A stretch of 64,000 bases of DNA from Sphingobacteriales bacterium 50-39 (GCA_001898505.1 MKTZ01000025.1:186001-250000); one strand, 5' to 3'. Positions 8,254 to 16,682 are shown, numbered from the stretch's first letter. Numbers and translations are program-made. Notes: generated by a model from the letters alone, not told the origin.

Positions 8254-9120
8254 ATGACAAATACTACATTATCCGACCTGCAATCTACCGCATTGCGTGT
8301 GAGAGAGCATATCATACGTATGTCCGCCGGTGGCGGATGTTTCATAGGGGCCAGTCTCTCCTGCGTCGAGCTGATGGTCTATCTTTATAAGGAGTTCCTG
8401 CATCATGGTTTGGGCGCTGGAGAACGTGATCTTCACAGGGACTATCTCTTTCTTTCCAAAGGTCATGATGTGCCAGCCTTGTATGGCACATTTGTCGAGA
8501 TGGGTTTCCTGGAGCCTGACCGTCTGCGTAATCATTTATCTGTTCACGACCATATTTACTGGCATCCCAACAGGGCCATTCCCGGAGTGGAATTTCATTC
8601 AGGGTCTTTGGGGCATCTTCCGGCGGTGGCTGCGGGCGTGGCATTGGATTGCAAGCTGAGGGGAGAGCGCAACCGGGTCGTGGTCATCACCGGCGACGGC
8701 GAGCTGAACGAGGGTAGTGTCTGGGAAACGATACTGGTCGCGAATGCGCACAAGCTGGATAACCTGACCCTGGTAGTAGATCGTAACCAGTTCCAGGCAA
8801 ATATGCGGACCGAGGAACTGGTGCCGCTGGAGCCTTTGGTGGATAAGTTTGAAGCTTTTGGGTGCAGGGTCCGCCGGATGGATGGACATGATTTCCTGCA
8901 ATTGGAGGAGGCGTTCCGGGAATTGCCGGTTTCCAACGGTACGGGCGGAGCTAATGTAATCATTGCCGATACGGTGAGAGGAAAAGGTCTTCCCAGCATC
9001 GAAGCAAGGGCCGACAGGTGGTTCTGCGCTTTCAAGGAAGAAGAAGTAGAGCAGCTTCTGCAGGAATTACACGGCCGTAAAGAGACGGTCATTTCATCTG
9101 AAACATTGGTCGTACGATAA
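8254..9120 (+). CDS. Transketolase, N-terminal (thiamine-diphosphate-binding) subunit
   Basis: A 288-residue protein matching the first half of transketolase. Visible are SKGHDVPALYGTFVEMG, EFHSGSLGHLPAVAAGVAL, and the thiamine-diphosphate/Mg motif GDGELNEGSVWE at about residues 147-158, which ends in NLTLVVDRN about 27 residues later. The last strand carries IIADTVRGKGLPSIE. It needs the next gene product to form a full active site. I choose the ATG at 8254, one base after the upstream stop codon; it gives the usual SDLQSTALRVREHIIRM start. Split transketolases occur both in central metabolism and in sugar-biosynthesis clusters. Placement inside a CMP-sugar operon favours a dedicated two-carbon transfer step. 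Confidence 0.92.
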   Translation: MTNTTLSDLQSTALRVREHIIRMSAGGGCFIGASLSCVELMVYLYKEFLHHGLGAGERDLHRDYLFLSKGHDVPALYGTFVEMGFLEPDRLRNHLSVHDHIYWHPNRAIPGVEFHSGSLGHLPAVAAGVALDCKLRGERNRVVVITGDGELNEGSVWETILVANAHKLDNLTLVVDRNQFQANMRTEELVPLEPLVDKFEAFGCRVRRMDGHDFLQLEEAFRELPVSNGTGGANVIIADTVRGKGLPSIEARADRWFCAFKEEEVEQLLQELHGRKETVISSETLVVR

Positions 9121-9131
9121 AAAAGCTTATC

Positions 9132-10043
9132 ATGACTTACGAAGAACTTTTGACACAAACAGCATTGGAGGACGAGCGTATTATCGTTATGACCGCGGAG
9201 AACCGGGCCCTGGTCCGGAATATGCCGAAGGTGTTGGGCAGCCGGTTTATCGATACGGGCATCACCGAGGCTACGATGGTAGGGATGGCTGCCGGACTGG
9301 CCCTGAGGGGACGGATACCCATCATACATGCGCTGGCGCCTTTTCTTACCATGAGGGCCTATGAGTTCATCCGGACCGATGTGGGTATTGCTCATCTGCC
9401 TGTGAAACTCAGCGGCTACATACCCGGACTATTGTCGGATGGTAACGGTCCTACGCATCAATCCATCGAGGACGTGGCAATTATGCGGGGGATACCAGGT
9501 ATGGAAGTATACTGTCCTGCCGACGAAGATGATCTTGTAAAGTCGCTGCCTGCCATCTGGGCCTCCGATGCGCCGGCCTATGTACGGGTAAATCATAAAA
9601 AAGGGATCTATACGCACCGGCCTTTTGAAAGAGGTCAGGCTGAAATTATAGCCGAAGGTGCGGATGTCACTATACTGGTATACGGTTTTTTATTTGAGAA
9701 TGCTTTAAAGGCGCAACAGCTGCTCACACAGGAGGGGCTATCCGTGGGTCTGATAAATATGCGCTCCCTGAAGCCTGTGGACGAAGCTGCCATCGTGCGT
9801 GCGGCTAAACGCTGCCGTATGCTGGTGACGCTGGAAGATCATTTGAAGACGGGGGGATTGTATTCCATCGTGGCTGAGGTGCTGCTGCAATATGGGATTA
9901 CTGTCCGTACGATGCCCCTGGCCTTTGAGGAACGCTGGTTCAAGCCGGGACTGCTGACCGAAGTGCTGGAAGTAGAGGGGCTTACGCCTGAAAAAATTGC
10001 CGCAAAAATTTATTCATCATCCAAGCTAGTATATGCCGAATAA
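9132..10043 (+). CDS. Transketolase, C-terminal subunit
   Basis: A 303-residue partner of the preceding gene. The pyrimidine-binding region is present: MTAENRALVRNMPKVLGSRF, DTGITEATMVGMAAGLALRG with the catalytic Glu that activates the cofactor, and the KLSGYIPGLLSDGNGPTHQSIED segment. The C-terminal transketolase domain follows (GADVTILVYGFLFENALKAQ, LINMRSLKPVDEAAIV, LVTLEDHLKTGGLYS). It begins 11 bp after the N-terminal subunit and overlaps the aminotransferase gene by 11 bp. With its partner it should move a ketol unit from a ketose phosphate to an aldehyde acceptor. The acceptor in this pathway is unknown. Confidence 0.92.
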   Translation: MTYEELLTQTALEDERIIVMTAENRALVRNMPKVLGSRFIDTGITEATMVGMAAGLALRGRIPIIHALAPFLTMRAYEFIRTDVGIAHLPVKLSGYIPGLLSDGNGPTHQSIEDVAIMRGIPGMEVYCPADEDDLVKSLPAIWASDAPAYVRVNHKKGIYTHRPFERGQAEIIAEGADVTILVYGFLFENALKAQQLLTQEGLSVGLINMRSLKPVDEAAIVRAAKRCRMLVTLEDHLKTGGLYSIVAEVLLQYGITVRTMPLAFEERWFKPGLLTEVLEVEGLTPEKIAAKIYSSSKLVYAE

Positions 10044-11370
10044 AGTTGCCTTTAACGAAGACTATCCTATCGTGACACAGTCCGATAAGCTATATGAGCG
10101 TGCATTGCCCATCATGACCCCTGTGACGCAGACACTTGCAAAGGGGCCGGGGCAATATATCAATGGTGTGGCGCCAAAGTACCTCAAGAGAGGAAGTGGT
10201 TCGCATGTATGGGATGTGGATGGGAATGAGTATTTGGATTATAATATGGCCATCGGTCCCTTGTCGCTGGGTTATTGCTATCCGCGGGTGGATGAGGCTA
10301 TCATCGCCCAGCTGAAGGATGGCATCACTTTTTCCATGATGCATGAGCTGGAGGTCGTGCTGGCCGAGCTGGTACATGAGATCATCCCCAATGCGGAGGC
10401 GATCCGTATCAGCAAGACCGGGGCCGATGTCACCAGCGCCGCCATACGTGTGGCCAGGGCTTACACAGGTAGAAAAAAAGTGCTTTGTTGCGGGTATCAT
10501 GGATGGCATGACTGGTATATCTCGGTGACCAGCCGCAGCAGCGGTATACCCGAAGAAGTAAAGGCGCTCACTTCAACTTTTGATTATAATGACCTGGATT
10601 CTGTGCGCCAGGCGCTGGATGAAGATACCGCTTGTGTTATCCTGGAGCCTTTTGTGTTCGAGGCGCCGAAGGATAATTTCCTGCAGGGGCTGAAAGATCT
10701 CTGCGATGCCAATGGCACATTGCTCATATTCGATGAGATGTGGACAGGGTTCCGGATCGCATTGGGCGGAGCCCAGGAGTATTTCGGTGTCACCCCACAT
10801 CTGGCGTGTTATTCCAAAGCATTTGCCAATGGGATGCCCATTAGCCTGCTCACGGGAAAAAAAGAGATCATGGATCTGTTCAGGGAGGATGTATTTTTCT
10901 TTACCACCTTCGGGGGAGAGGCGTTGTCACTGGCGGCGGCCATTGCCACGATCCAGGAGATGCGGGAAAAGAATGTTCAGGCCTGGCTGGCGGAGAAGGG
11001 CAAGCGTCTTAAGGATGGGTATAATATCCTCGCCGCCGATCTGGGTATAGCGCATTATACAAAATGTACGGGGTATGATTGCCGGAGCATGGTGAGCTTT
11101 GATGCATCTGCCGGCAATCCGCTGGAGCTGAAATCCTTTGTACAGCAGGAACTGATCAAGAGAGGTATTCTTTGGTCCGGATTTCACAACATGAGCTTTA
11201 GTCATACGGATGCGGATGTGGATTTTACATTGGCGGCTTACAGGGAGGTGCTGGGAATGTTGAAAGAGGCCGTATCCCGTCAGGAAGTAAGCAGTCTGCT
11301 GCGTGGGGCAACTATCGAGCCCGTGTTCCGTAAGGTGAGCAATTTCAATACAAAGCCCGTGAACAAATAA
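10033..11370 (+). CDS. Class III PLP aminotransferase (glutamate-1-semialdehyde-aminotransferase-like)
   Basis: A 445-residue PLP enzyme of fold type I. Visible are GSHVWDVDGNEYLDYNMAIGP, the MMHELEVVLAELV region, RISKTGADVTSAAIRVARAYTG, CCGYHGWHDW, LLIFDEMWTGFR with the pyridine-binding Asp, and YSKAFANGMPIS with the Schiff-base Lys262. The closest familiar members are HemL-like aminomutases, but such homologues are common in surface-sugar clusters where they aminate sugar aldehydes or ketones. The start codon lies inside the transketolase C-subunit gene (11-bp overlap). It is followed after 6 bp by the SDR gene. I infer amination of a keto- or aldehydo-sugar in this operon. Confidence 0.88.
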   Translation: MPNKVAFNEDYPIVTQSDKLYERALPIMTPVTQTLAKGPGQYINGVAPKYLKRGSGSHVWDVDGNEYLDYNMAIGPLSLGYCYPRVDEAIIAQLKDGITFSMMHELEVVLAELVHEIIPNAEAIRISKTGADVTSAAIRVARAYTGRKKVLCCGYHGWHDWYISVTSRSSGIPEEVKALTSTFDYNDLDSVRQALDEDTACVILEPFVFEAPKDNFLQGLKDLCDANGTLLIFDEMWTGFRIALGGAQEYFGVTPHLACYSKAFANGMPISLLTGKKEIMDLFREDVFFFTTFGGEALSLAAAIATIQEMREKNVQAWLAEKGKRLKDGYNILAADLGIAHYTKCTGYDCRSMVSFDASAGNPLELKSFVQQELIKRGILWSGFHNMSFSHTDADVDFTLAAYREVLGMLKEAVSRQEVSSLLRGATIEPVFRKVSNFNTKPVNK

Positions 11371-11376
11371 ATCGAT

Positions 11377-12180
11377 ATGGAGTTATTTTCACTGGCCGGC
11401 AAGACGGCCATTGTCACCGGCGCCTGTGGGTTATTAGGACAGCAACATTGCATGGCGCTGGCGGAGGCTGGTGCGCAGGTGGTGATGGCTGATCTGCAGG
11501 AAGGGCCGTGTAAGCAGCTGGCAGAGCGATCGGGTGATAAGCATATGGGGCTGGGGGTAGATGTAACGGATCCCGCCTCGTTGGAGCAGGCACGTCAGCG
11601 GATACTGGAAAGATATGGACGTATCGATGTATTGGTCAACAATGCCGCCATCAACGATATGTTCGAGAACCCGACCCTGGGCCGTAAGCAATCGATGTTC
11701 GAGCATTATCCGCTCGAGATGTGGGACAGGAGCTGGAAGGTAAATGTCAGCGGGGTTTTTCTCTGCAGTCAGATATTGGGGAGTGTCATGGCCGAGCAGG
11801 GTAGTGGCAGCATCATCAATATAGCTTCGACCTATGGTGTCGTTGCCCCGGACCAGAGCATCTATCGGGACGAAGCGGGAGAACAGACCTTTTACAAGTC
11901 ACCTTCTTATCCTGTGACCAAGTCGGCGGTCATTGGCTTTACTAAATTCCTGGCTTCTTATTGGGGACATCGTGGCGTGCGTGTAAATGCCCTTTCGCCC
12001 GGCGGAGTAGAGAATGGACAGGACGAGTACTTTAAGCATAATTATTCCAACAAGACCTTATTGGGGCGGATGGCGGCTCCATCGGATTATAAAGGCGCCA
12101 TCGTCTTTTTGGCCAGTGATGCATCGACGTATATGACGGGCGCGAACCTGGTAGTGGATGGAGGGTGGACGGCTATTTGA
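11377..12180 (+). CDS. Short-chain dehydrogenase/reductase (classical SDR)
   Basis: A 267-residue NAD(P)-dependent oxidoreductase. GKTAIVTGACGLLGQQHC near the N-terminus is the TGxxxGxG-type cofactor loop, MADLQ follows the second strand, NNAAIND is the NNAG-equivalent, and the catalytic pair Tyr178/Lys182 sits in SPSYPVTKSAV with the Ser of NIASTYG about 30 residues before. The end MTGANLVVDGGWT is typical of the family. An insertion between the NNAA strand and the next helix (ENPTLGRKQSMFEHYPLEMW) is shared with the GatD/sugar-oxidising SDRs of capsule clusters. It probably oxidises or reduces a hydroxyl of the operon's sugar intermediate. Confidence 0.9.
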   Translation: MELFSLAGKTAIVTGACGLLGQQHCMALAEAGAQVVMADLQEGPCKQLAERSGDKHMGLGVDVTDPASLEQARQRILERYGRIDVLVNNAAINDMFENPTLGRKQSMFEHYPLEMWDRSWKVNVSGVFLCSQILGSVMAEQGSGSIINIASTYGVVAPDQSIYRDEAGEQTFYKSPSYPVTKSAVIGFTKFLASYWGHRGVRVNALSPGGVENGQDEYFKHNYSNKTLLGRMAAPSDYKGAIVFLASDASTYMTGANLVVDGGWTAI

Positions 12181-12214
12181 TCATTAGGGCTTTAGACATA
12201 TATTCTTATTCTGC

Positions 12215-12724
12215 ATGAGTGAAAATCAATTTTCGGCGTCCGTGGCACGGATAAAGATCCTGCTGACGGATGTCGATGGCGTATTGACCGACAACGGAGT
12301 GTACTATTCAGAGAACGGCGAAGTCATGAAGCGCTTTTCCATTCGCGATGGAATGGGAGTCGAGCGGCTTCGAAAGCTGGCAGGCATTGAAACCGGCATC
12401 ATCACAGGAGAACTGTCCCCTTCGGTGGCCAGGCGGGCTGAGAAACTCCATATAAGGGAGCTGCATCTCGGGGTGAAGGACAAGTTGGGGAGGGTATCCG
12501 AGATAATGCGACGTCTGCACTTGCATTGGGAGGAGATAGCGTACATCGGCGATGATGTCAATGACCTGGAGGTGATGGAGAAAGTCGGTGTTACAGCCTG
12601 TCCTGCCGATGCGATGCCCCAGGTGAGCTCCATAGTGGATTACCATTGTGAGGTGAAAGGAGGGTATGGCGCTTTCAGAGAGTTTGCCGAATGGTTGATT
12701 GAACTAAAAACACCAAGCATATGA
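12215..12724 (+). CDS. KdsC-like HAD phosphatase
   Basis: A 169-residue tetrameric-type HAD phosphatase without a cap domain. Motif I is LLTDVDGVLTDNGVYYSENG (nucleophile Asp, then DGVLTDG-like), motif II TGELS, motif III the Lys of VKDKLGRV, and motif IV YIGDDVNDLEVM. These match Kdo-8-phosphate phosphatase and the related N-acylneuraminate-9-phosphatases. The next gene, a NeuB-like synthase, overlaps it by 4 bp (ATGA). The expected job is removal of the phosphate from the 8- or 9-phosphate of the condensed sugar acid. A housekeeping Kdo role cannot be excluded from sequence alone. Confidence 0.9.
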   Translation: MSENQFSASVARIKILLTDVDGVLTDNGVYYSENGEVMKRFSIRDGMGVERLRKLAGIETGIITGELSPSVARRAEKLHIRELHLGVKDKLGRVSEIMRRLHLHWEEIAYIGDDVNDLEVMEKVGVTACPADAMPQVSSIVDYHCEVKGGYGAFREFAEWLIELKTPSI

Positions 12725-13614
12725 ACACATTTCAGGTCAGCAGTAAAAGAAGCATTGGCGCCGGCCAGCCCGTGTACGTCATAGCTGAGATAGGGATCAA
12801 CCACAATGGCTCCCTGGACATCGCCAAAAAGTTGATCGATGAGGCTGTGACGGCGGGCTGTGACGCTGTAAAATTTCAGAAGCGTACGCCTGAGCTCTGT
12901 ACGCCAAAGGATCAATGGTATCTGGAGAGAGATACGCCCTGGGGCAGGATGACTTATATCAACTACCGTCATATGATCGAGCTGGGCTTTGATGAATATG
13001 AGGCCATCGATGCTTACTGTAAGGAAAAAGGGATCGACTGGTTTGTCTCCTGCTGGGATGAGGTAGCTGTCGACTTTATGGAGCAGTTCAATCCCGGCGT
13101 GTATAAATTTGCTTCCGCCAGCCTGACGGATCACGACCTGATCGCCAAGGTAAAAAAGACCGGCAAGCCATACATTTTATCCACCGGTATGTCAACCATG
13201 GATGAGATACGGGATGCCATCGAGCGATTTGGCGCGGACAATCTGATGGTAGCGCATTCCACCTCTGCGTATCCCTGTCCGCCGCAGGAGCTGAATCTCC
13301 GGATGATAGAAACGCTGATGGATATGTATCCCGACACGCCTATCGGCTACTCAGGACATGAGACAGGGCTGGCTACCACCGTGGCGGCCGTAGCGCTGGG
13401 TGCATGTTTTGTAGAAAGGCATTTTACGCTTGACAGGGCCATGTGGGGTTCCGACCATGCCGCATCGGTGGAGCCACAGGGTATGCAAAAACTCGTCCGT
13501 GACATACGCGACGTGGAGCTGGCCCTGGGGGATGGCATTAAACGTGTATATGATAGTGAATTGGGCGCTATGAAGAGACTGAGACGTAAACCAAGCACCG
13601 CAGTGATATCTTAA
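12721..13614 (+). CDS. NeuB-like sugar-acid synthase lacking the C-terminal SAF domain
   Basis: A 297-residue TIM-barrel enzyme that condenses phosphoenolpyruvate with an aldose. The family blocks are clear: YVIAEIGINHNGSLDIAKKLI, DAVKFQKRTPELC, a YKFASASLTDHDLIAKV strand, ILSTGMSTMDEI, HSTSAYPCPPQELNLRMI, IGYSGHETG, and FVERHFTLDRAMWGSDHAASVEP with the metal-binding His. NeuB and its relatives are about 345 residues long with a C-terminal antifreeze-like SAF domain that caps the partner's active site. Here the protein stops at MKRLRRKPSTAVIS, exactly where SAF would begin. The stop codon is natural and shares one base with the next ATG. The substrate is probably not plain ManNAc (inference). 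Confidence 0.88.
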   Translation: MNTFQVSSKRSIGAGQPVYVIAEIGINHNGSLDIAKKLIDEAVTAGCDAVKFQKRTPELCTPKDQWYLERDTPWGRMTYINYRHMIELGFDEYEAIDAYCKEKGIDWFVSCWDEVAVDFMEQFNPGVYKFASASLTDHDLIAKVKKTGKPYILSTGMSTMDEIRDAIERFGADNLMVAHSTSAYPCPPQELNLRMIETLMDMYPDTPIGYSGHETGLATTVAAVALGACFVERHFTLDRAMWGSDHAASVEPQGMQKLVRDIRDVELALGDGIKRVYDSELGAMKRLRRKPSTAVIS

Positions 13615-14555
13615 TGCAACACATTGTTTATTATACGACATCGATCTTGCTGATCAGCGTGGGCATCTTTATCTGGTTGGAGAGAAAGATACCTTATAAG
13701 AAAGGGATGCCCGTATTCAGGGAGGGGTTCTGGGTAGACCTGGTATGGTATACACTGATCCAAAGCTATTTTCTCAAGATCCTCATATTCGACTATATCA
13801 TTACGCCGATGGACAGGGCGTGGCATCTGTCTTCCCTGCACCTTGTCACATCCTGGCCGTTGGCGATGCAGGTGCTGTTCTTCCTGGTCATCCATGACTT
13901 TTATATTTATTGGTTCCACCGGTGGCAGCATCATTCGAAACTGCTCTGGCGTACGCACGAGGCGCATCACTCGAATAAGGAGGTGGACTGGCTGGCCGGC
14001 ACCCGAAGTCATGCGGTGGAGATATTGATCAACCAGACCGTAGAGTTTGCTCCGATAGTATTATTAGGCGCCAATCCCCTGGTGGTACCCATCAAGGCGT
14101 TACTGGATGCTGTCTGGGGCATGTATATCCACTCAAATATTGATGTCAGGAGTGGTAAATTGCAATATATCATCAATGGCCCTGAGATGCATCAGTGGCA
14201 TCATGCCAATGACCGAAGGGTGTTCTATGCGAATTTTTCAACGAAGTTCGCCCTCTGGGATTGGTTGTTCGGGACCGCTTTTTTGCCGGATGAGAAGCCA
14301 CGGGAGTATGGGCTGTATTATGATTATCCGAAGGATTATTTCCTTCAGCATGCATTTTCCGTCCGGCGGCTGGATGAGAAAGGGCTGGTGAAGAAGCACC
14401 GGTGGTTCCGGTCTTATTATGAATGCCGGGGACGGGTACTGCAATGGTTCCGAAGCCGGAATATGCGTCGGCAGCCAGAAGAAAAGGGCGAATTATCAAA
14501 ACCCAAAATAAGCGGTCATGTCCTGGATATATCTGATAGTCGCGTCGATGTTTGA
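13614..14555 (+). CDS. Fatty-acid hydroxylase / sterol desaturase family membrane protein
   Basis: A 313-residue integral membrane diiron protein. After an N-terminal helix (YYTTSILLISVGIFIWL) and further hydrophobic segments come the clustered histidines of the family: HDFYIYWFHRWQHH, RTHEAHHSNKEVDW, and EMHQWHHANDRRVFYANFS. A short FSTKFALWDWLFGTAF block, typical of the C-terminus of this superfamily, follows. These enzymes use oxygen to hydroxylate or desaturate lipid chains. The start codon overlaps the synthase stop by one base (TAATG), so the gene belongs to the sugar operon. I infer that the operon's product is lipid-linked or that the lipid carrying it is hydroxylated. Confidence 0.85.
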   Translation: MQHIVYYTTSILLISVGIFIWLERKIPYKKGMPVFREGFWVDLVWYTLIQSYFLKILIFDYIITPMDRAWHLSSLHLVTSWPLAMQVLFFLVIHDFYIYWFHRWQHHSKLLWRTHEAHHSNKEVDWLAGTRSHAVEILINQTVEFAPIVLLGANPLVVPIKALLDAVWGMYIHSNIDVRSGKLQYIINGPEMHQWHHANDRRVFYANFSTKFALWDWLFGTAFLPDEKPREYGLYYDYPKDYFLQHAFSVRRLDEKGLVKKHRWFRSYYECRGRVLQWFRSRNMRRQPEEKGELSKPKISGHVLDISDSRVDV

Positions 14556-14880
14556 GGTCTGCTGGACATTTTGTTTGAAGTTCATGAATGTGAAGAAAGT
14601 TAAGACGATTGAATGGTCTTCCTTTTTTCGGCGTGAAAATATGGAGATACTGGCGCCCTTTGCCGGCTACGTTGTTTTTGGAATAGGGAATATCATCTTT
14701 TTCTCCATGGCGATGAAGCATATACCGGCCTCTGTTGCATTGGCTTCCTGGATGGGACTTAGCTTGATTGGTGTCAAGATAGCAGAGATCTATATTTTCA
14801 AGCAGCCTTCCAATTTCTACCAGTTTATTTACATGACCCTGATCCTGATCGGCATCGTGGGTTTGAAGCGCACGGCCTAG
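14518..14880 (+). CDS. SMR/EmrE-like four-helix membrane protein
   Basis: A 120-residue protein with four predicted membrane helices. The first, MSWIYLIVASMFEVCWTFCLKF, carries the Glu that is the essential proton/substrate residue in EmrE (FEVxW context). AFAGYVVFGIGNIIFFSMAMKHIPASVALASWMG-like sequence and LILIGIVGLKR complete the SMR pattern. Length is close to the family's usual 105-115; an extra stretch around residues 28-45 (KKVKTIEWSSFFRREN) extends the first loop. It overlaps the hydroxylase gene by 38 bp and ends 4 bp into the convergent Omp85 gene. In this operon it could flip a lipid-linked sugar, as the SMR-like ArnE/ArnF do, rather than export drugs. Confidence 0.82.
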   Translation: MSWIYLIVASMFEVCWTFCLKFMNVKKVKTIEWSSFFRRENMEILAPFAGYVVFGIGNIIFFSMAMKHIPASVALASWMGLSLIGVKIAEIYIFKQPSNFYQFIYMTLILIGIVGLKRTA

Positions 14881-15977
14881 AAAGCTTCCCGCAGCTGAAC
14901 GTAGAAGCCGCTGGAGTGTTTGGCAAGGCCGTAGTCGACACGCAAATTCAGCTTTTCTTCTTTGCTAAGCACAAATCGCGCCCCCCCGCCATAGGCATAA
15001 TGAAAGCCATCCAACCTGAAGCTGCTCAGGTTGGGGCTCACCTCGCCGGTGGAGGCAAAAGCGACGATGCCTATACGCCAGAAGAGCATACGGCGGTATT
15101 CGGCTTGATAGGCTGTCAAACATTTATCAGTATAGCGGCCTTGATAATATCCACGCATTATATCGGAGCCACCCAATTCTTCCAGCTTACGGAAAGGGGT
15201 ATTGCCAGAGGTGAGGCCGGCGATGCCCTGTAATGCCAGGACCGACCTGTCGGAGAGATGGAAGAACTTGCGGAAGTCGAGGTTAAAGATCCTCAAATTG
15301 AAATCGCTGCCGATGTGCTGGTCGAACCAGACATATTGCATTTCGGCAAATACCCCACGATCGGGGCTATACGCATTGTTACGGGTATCCCAGGAGAGGA
15401 TAGGGCCTATTCCCGAGGTGTTCCCGCCAAAGCGGCCAACGATATCTTCTTTATCGAATATGCCTCCTTGTTGGTATAATACTGGCGCCGTGTGCTGGAA
15501 CTCATAGGTGAGGCCGATGTATAGCTTCCGGTGTACCCGTTGCAGGAACTGTGGATTGATAAAGAATTGTTTTTGGGTAAAAGGCTCTTCTGCCTGCCGG
15601 GAGGAGTGATTGCTCAATCCCCAGAACCTATCGGGATAATAGCTATAGGAAGCCTGGAAGCGGGCGATCCTTTCCTCTTTTGGGAAAAAGATGGTGGAGC
15701 TGAGGACGATGATGAGCTGTTTTCTCAGGGTATACAGGGCGAGGAGGTTGACATCGGAGGTGCGTGTGGCGGTATCACGCTTCCCGGCTTTGAAAAAGCG
15801 GGCCGAGATCCCTCCGAAGCCCCAATCCGTCTCCAATGATCTTACCACGAAGGGGAACACCAGCAGATTCCGCGGATGTGGGAGCACCGTGAGGCTGTCG
15901 ACAGGGGTGGGGGGCTGCTGACAAAAAGAAGAAAGGCTGACGGTTAACAATAAGCTGATAAAGAGACCTGCTCTCAT
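14877..15977 (-). CDS. BamA/TamA-family outer-membrane barrel protein
   Basis: A 366-residue protein with a signal peptide (FISLLLTVSLSSFCQQ). It lacks POTRA domains and is almost entirely an Omp85-type 16-stranded barrel: alternating strands such as LYIGLTYEFQHTAP, GIGPILSWDTRNNAYSPDRG, and near the C-terminus the lid-loop motif GSDIMRGYYQGRYTDK, which is the (V/I)RGYxxGRxxD signature of the family. It ends with an aromatic residue (REAF). POTRA-less Omp85 homologues are common in Bacteroidota and their role is not settled. It is convergent with, and overlaps by 4 bp, the last gene of the sugar operon. Confidence 0.85.
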   Translation of the reverse strand: MRAGLFISLLLTVSLSSFCQQPPTPVDSLTVLPHPRNLLVFPFVVRSLETDWGFGGISARFFKAGKRDTATRTSDVNLLALYTLRKQLIIVLSSTIFFPKEERIARFQASYSYYPDRFWGLSNHSSRQAEEPFTQKQFFINPQFLQRVHRKLYIGLTYEFQHTAPVLYQQGGIFDKEDIVGRFGGNTSGIGPILSWDTRNNAYSPDRGVFAEMQYVWFDQHIGSDFNLRIFNLDFRKFFHLSDRSVLALQGIAGLTSGNTPFRKLEELGGSDIMRGYYQGRYTDKCLTAYQAEYRRMLFWRIGIVAFASTGEVSPNLSSFRLDGFHYAYGGGARFVLSKEEKLNLRVDYGLAKHSSGFYVQLREAF

Positions 15978-16201
15978 ATAATATATAGTGTCTTTCGGTA
16001 TGCTCTAACAACTGATATGGTAAGAAAGATCACTGGAGATTATTCTTTTTTTGGAAAAATAATCCCAATCTGGGACAGGATGGTAGGTATATGCCAAATT
16101 TAAGTATTTGATAATTAACGTATTAAGAAATGGTATGCCAATTGAAATATCCTTATCATCCGTAACACAGAAACTTAATCAAGTACCCTAATAAAGAGAT
16201 T

Positions 16202-16669
16202 ATGAACACGCAAACAGCACAAGAAACACAAGCACAAATCCTGAAGAATAAGATATTGGAATTGCAGAGCGCCCTGTTTTTTAGTGAGAGTTCTTCTATT
16301 GTAAAGTTGCCGACACATGTGATATCAGAAGTGGAGATCGATGAGGAAGAGCAGATCTGGTTCGTGATCCCCAAGCCTGTACAGCATATCGATGCATTTG
16401 ATAAAGAGATCCCTGCCAAATTGGATTTTTTCAGGAAAGGGATGGATTTCTTTGTGAAAGTGACGGGTACTGCCTATATAATTGCTGACCGTGAGGAGAT
16501 CGATTATCATCCTACGTTGTCTGCAGAAATGAAGGAGAGAATGAAAGGTGAGCGTGTGATAGCCATGAAAGTGAGGATGCAAGATATGGAGCTGGTGGAC
16601 AATTCACCGAAGCCTACCCGGAATTGGTTTCAGGCCAGCAGGTCACAGTTGTCGAGCTGGTTTTTCTAA
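16202..16669 (+). CDS. Small protein, possibly a pyridoxamine-5'-phosphate-oxidase-like (FMN split-barrel) protein
   Basis: A 155-residue soluble protein. The core SSSIVKLPTHVISEVEIDEE, EQIWFVIPKPVQH, FRKGMDFFVKVTGTAYIIADREE and GERVIAMKVRMQDMEL has the strand order of flavin-reductase-like split barrels (general stress protein 26 group), with DFFVKVTGTAYIIADRE resembling the VRVEGKAEIVDD element. The usual first strand with the HPRVRPM-like motif is not obvious, so the assignment is tentative. It is preceded by 224 bp without a gene and followed, 13 bp after its stop, by the first copy of the double-hairpin repeat. No operon partner. Confidence 0.5.
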   Translation: MNTQTAQETQAQILKNKILELQSALFFSESSSIVKLPTHVISEVEIDEEEQIWFVIPKPVQHIDAFDKEIPAKLDFFRKGMDFFVKVTGTAYIIADREEIDYHPTLSAEMKERMKGERVIAMKVRMQDMELVDNSPKPTRNWFQASRSQLSSWFF

Positions 16670-16682
16670 AATTGAGAATGGT

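Noticed and set aside
12215-12724. Housekeeping Kdo-8-phosphate phosphatase (kdsC) label
   Set aside because: Sequence alone cannot tell Kdo from nonulosonic phosphatases, and the 4-bp overlap with a NeuB-like gene argues for a pathway-specific enzyme, so no gene symbol is given.
14518-14880. Drug-efflux pump (EmrE/QacE) as the function of the SMR protein
   Set aside because: The fold is right, but the gene overlaps a sugar/lipid operon by 38 bp. A lipid-linked-sugar flippase is at least as likely.
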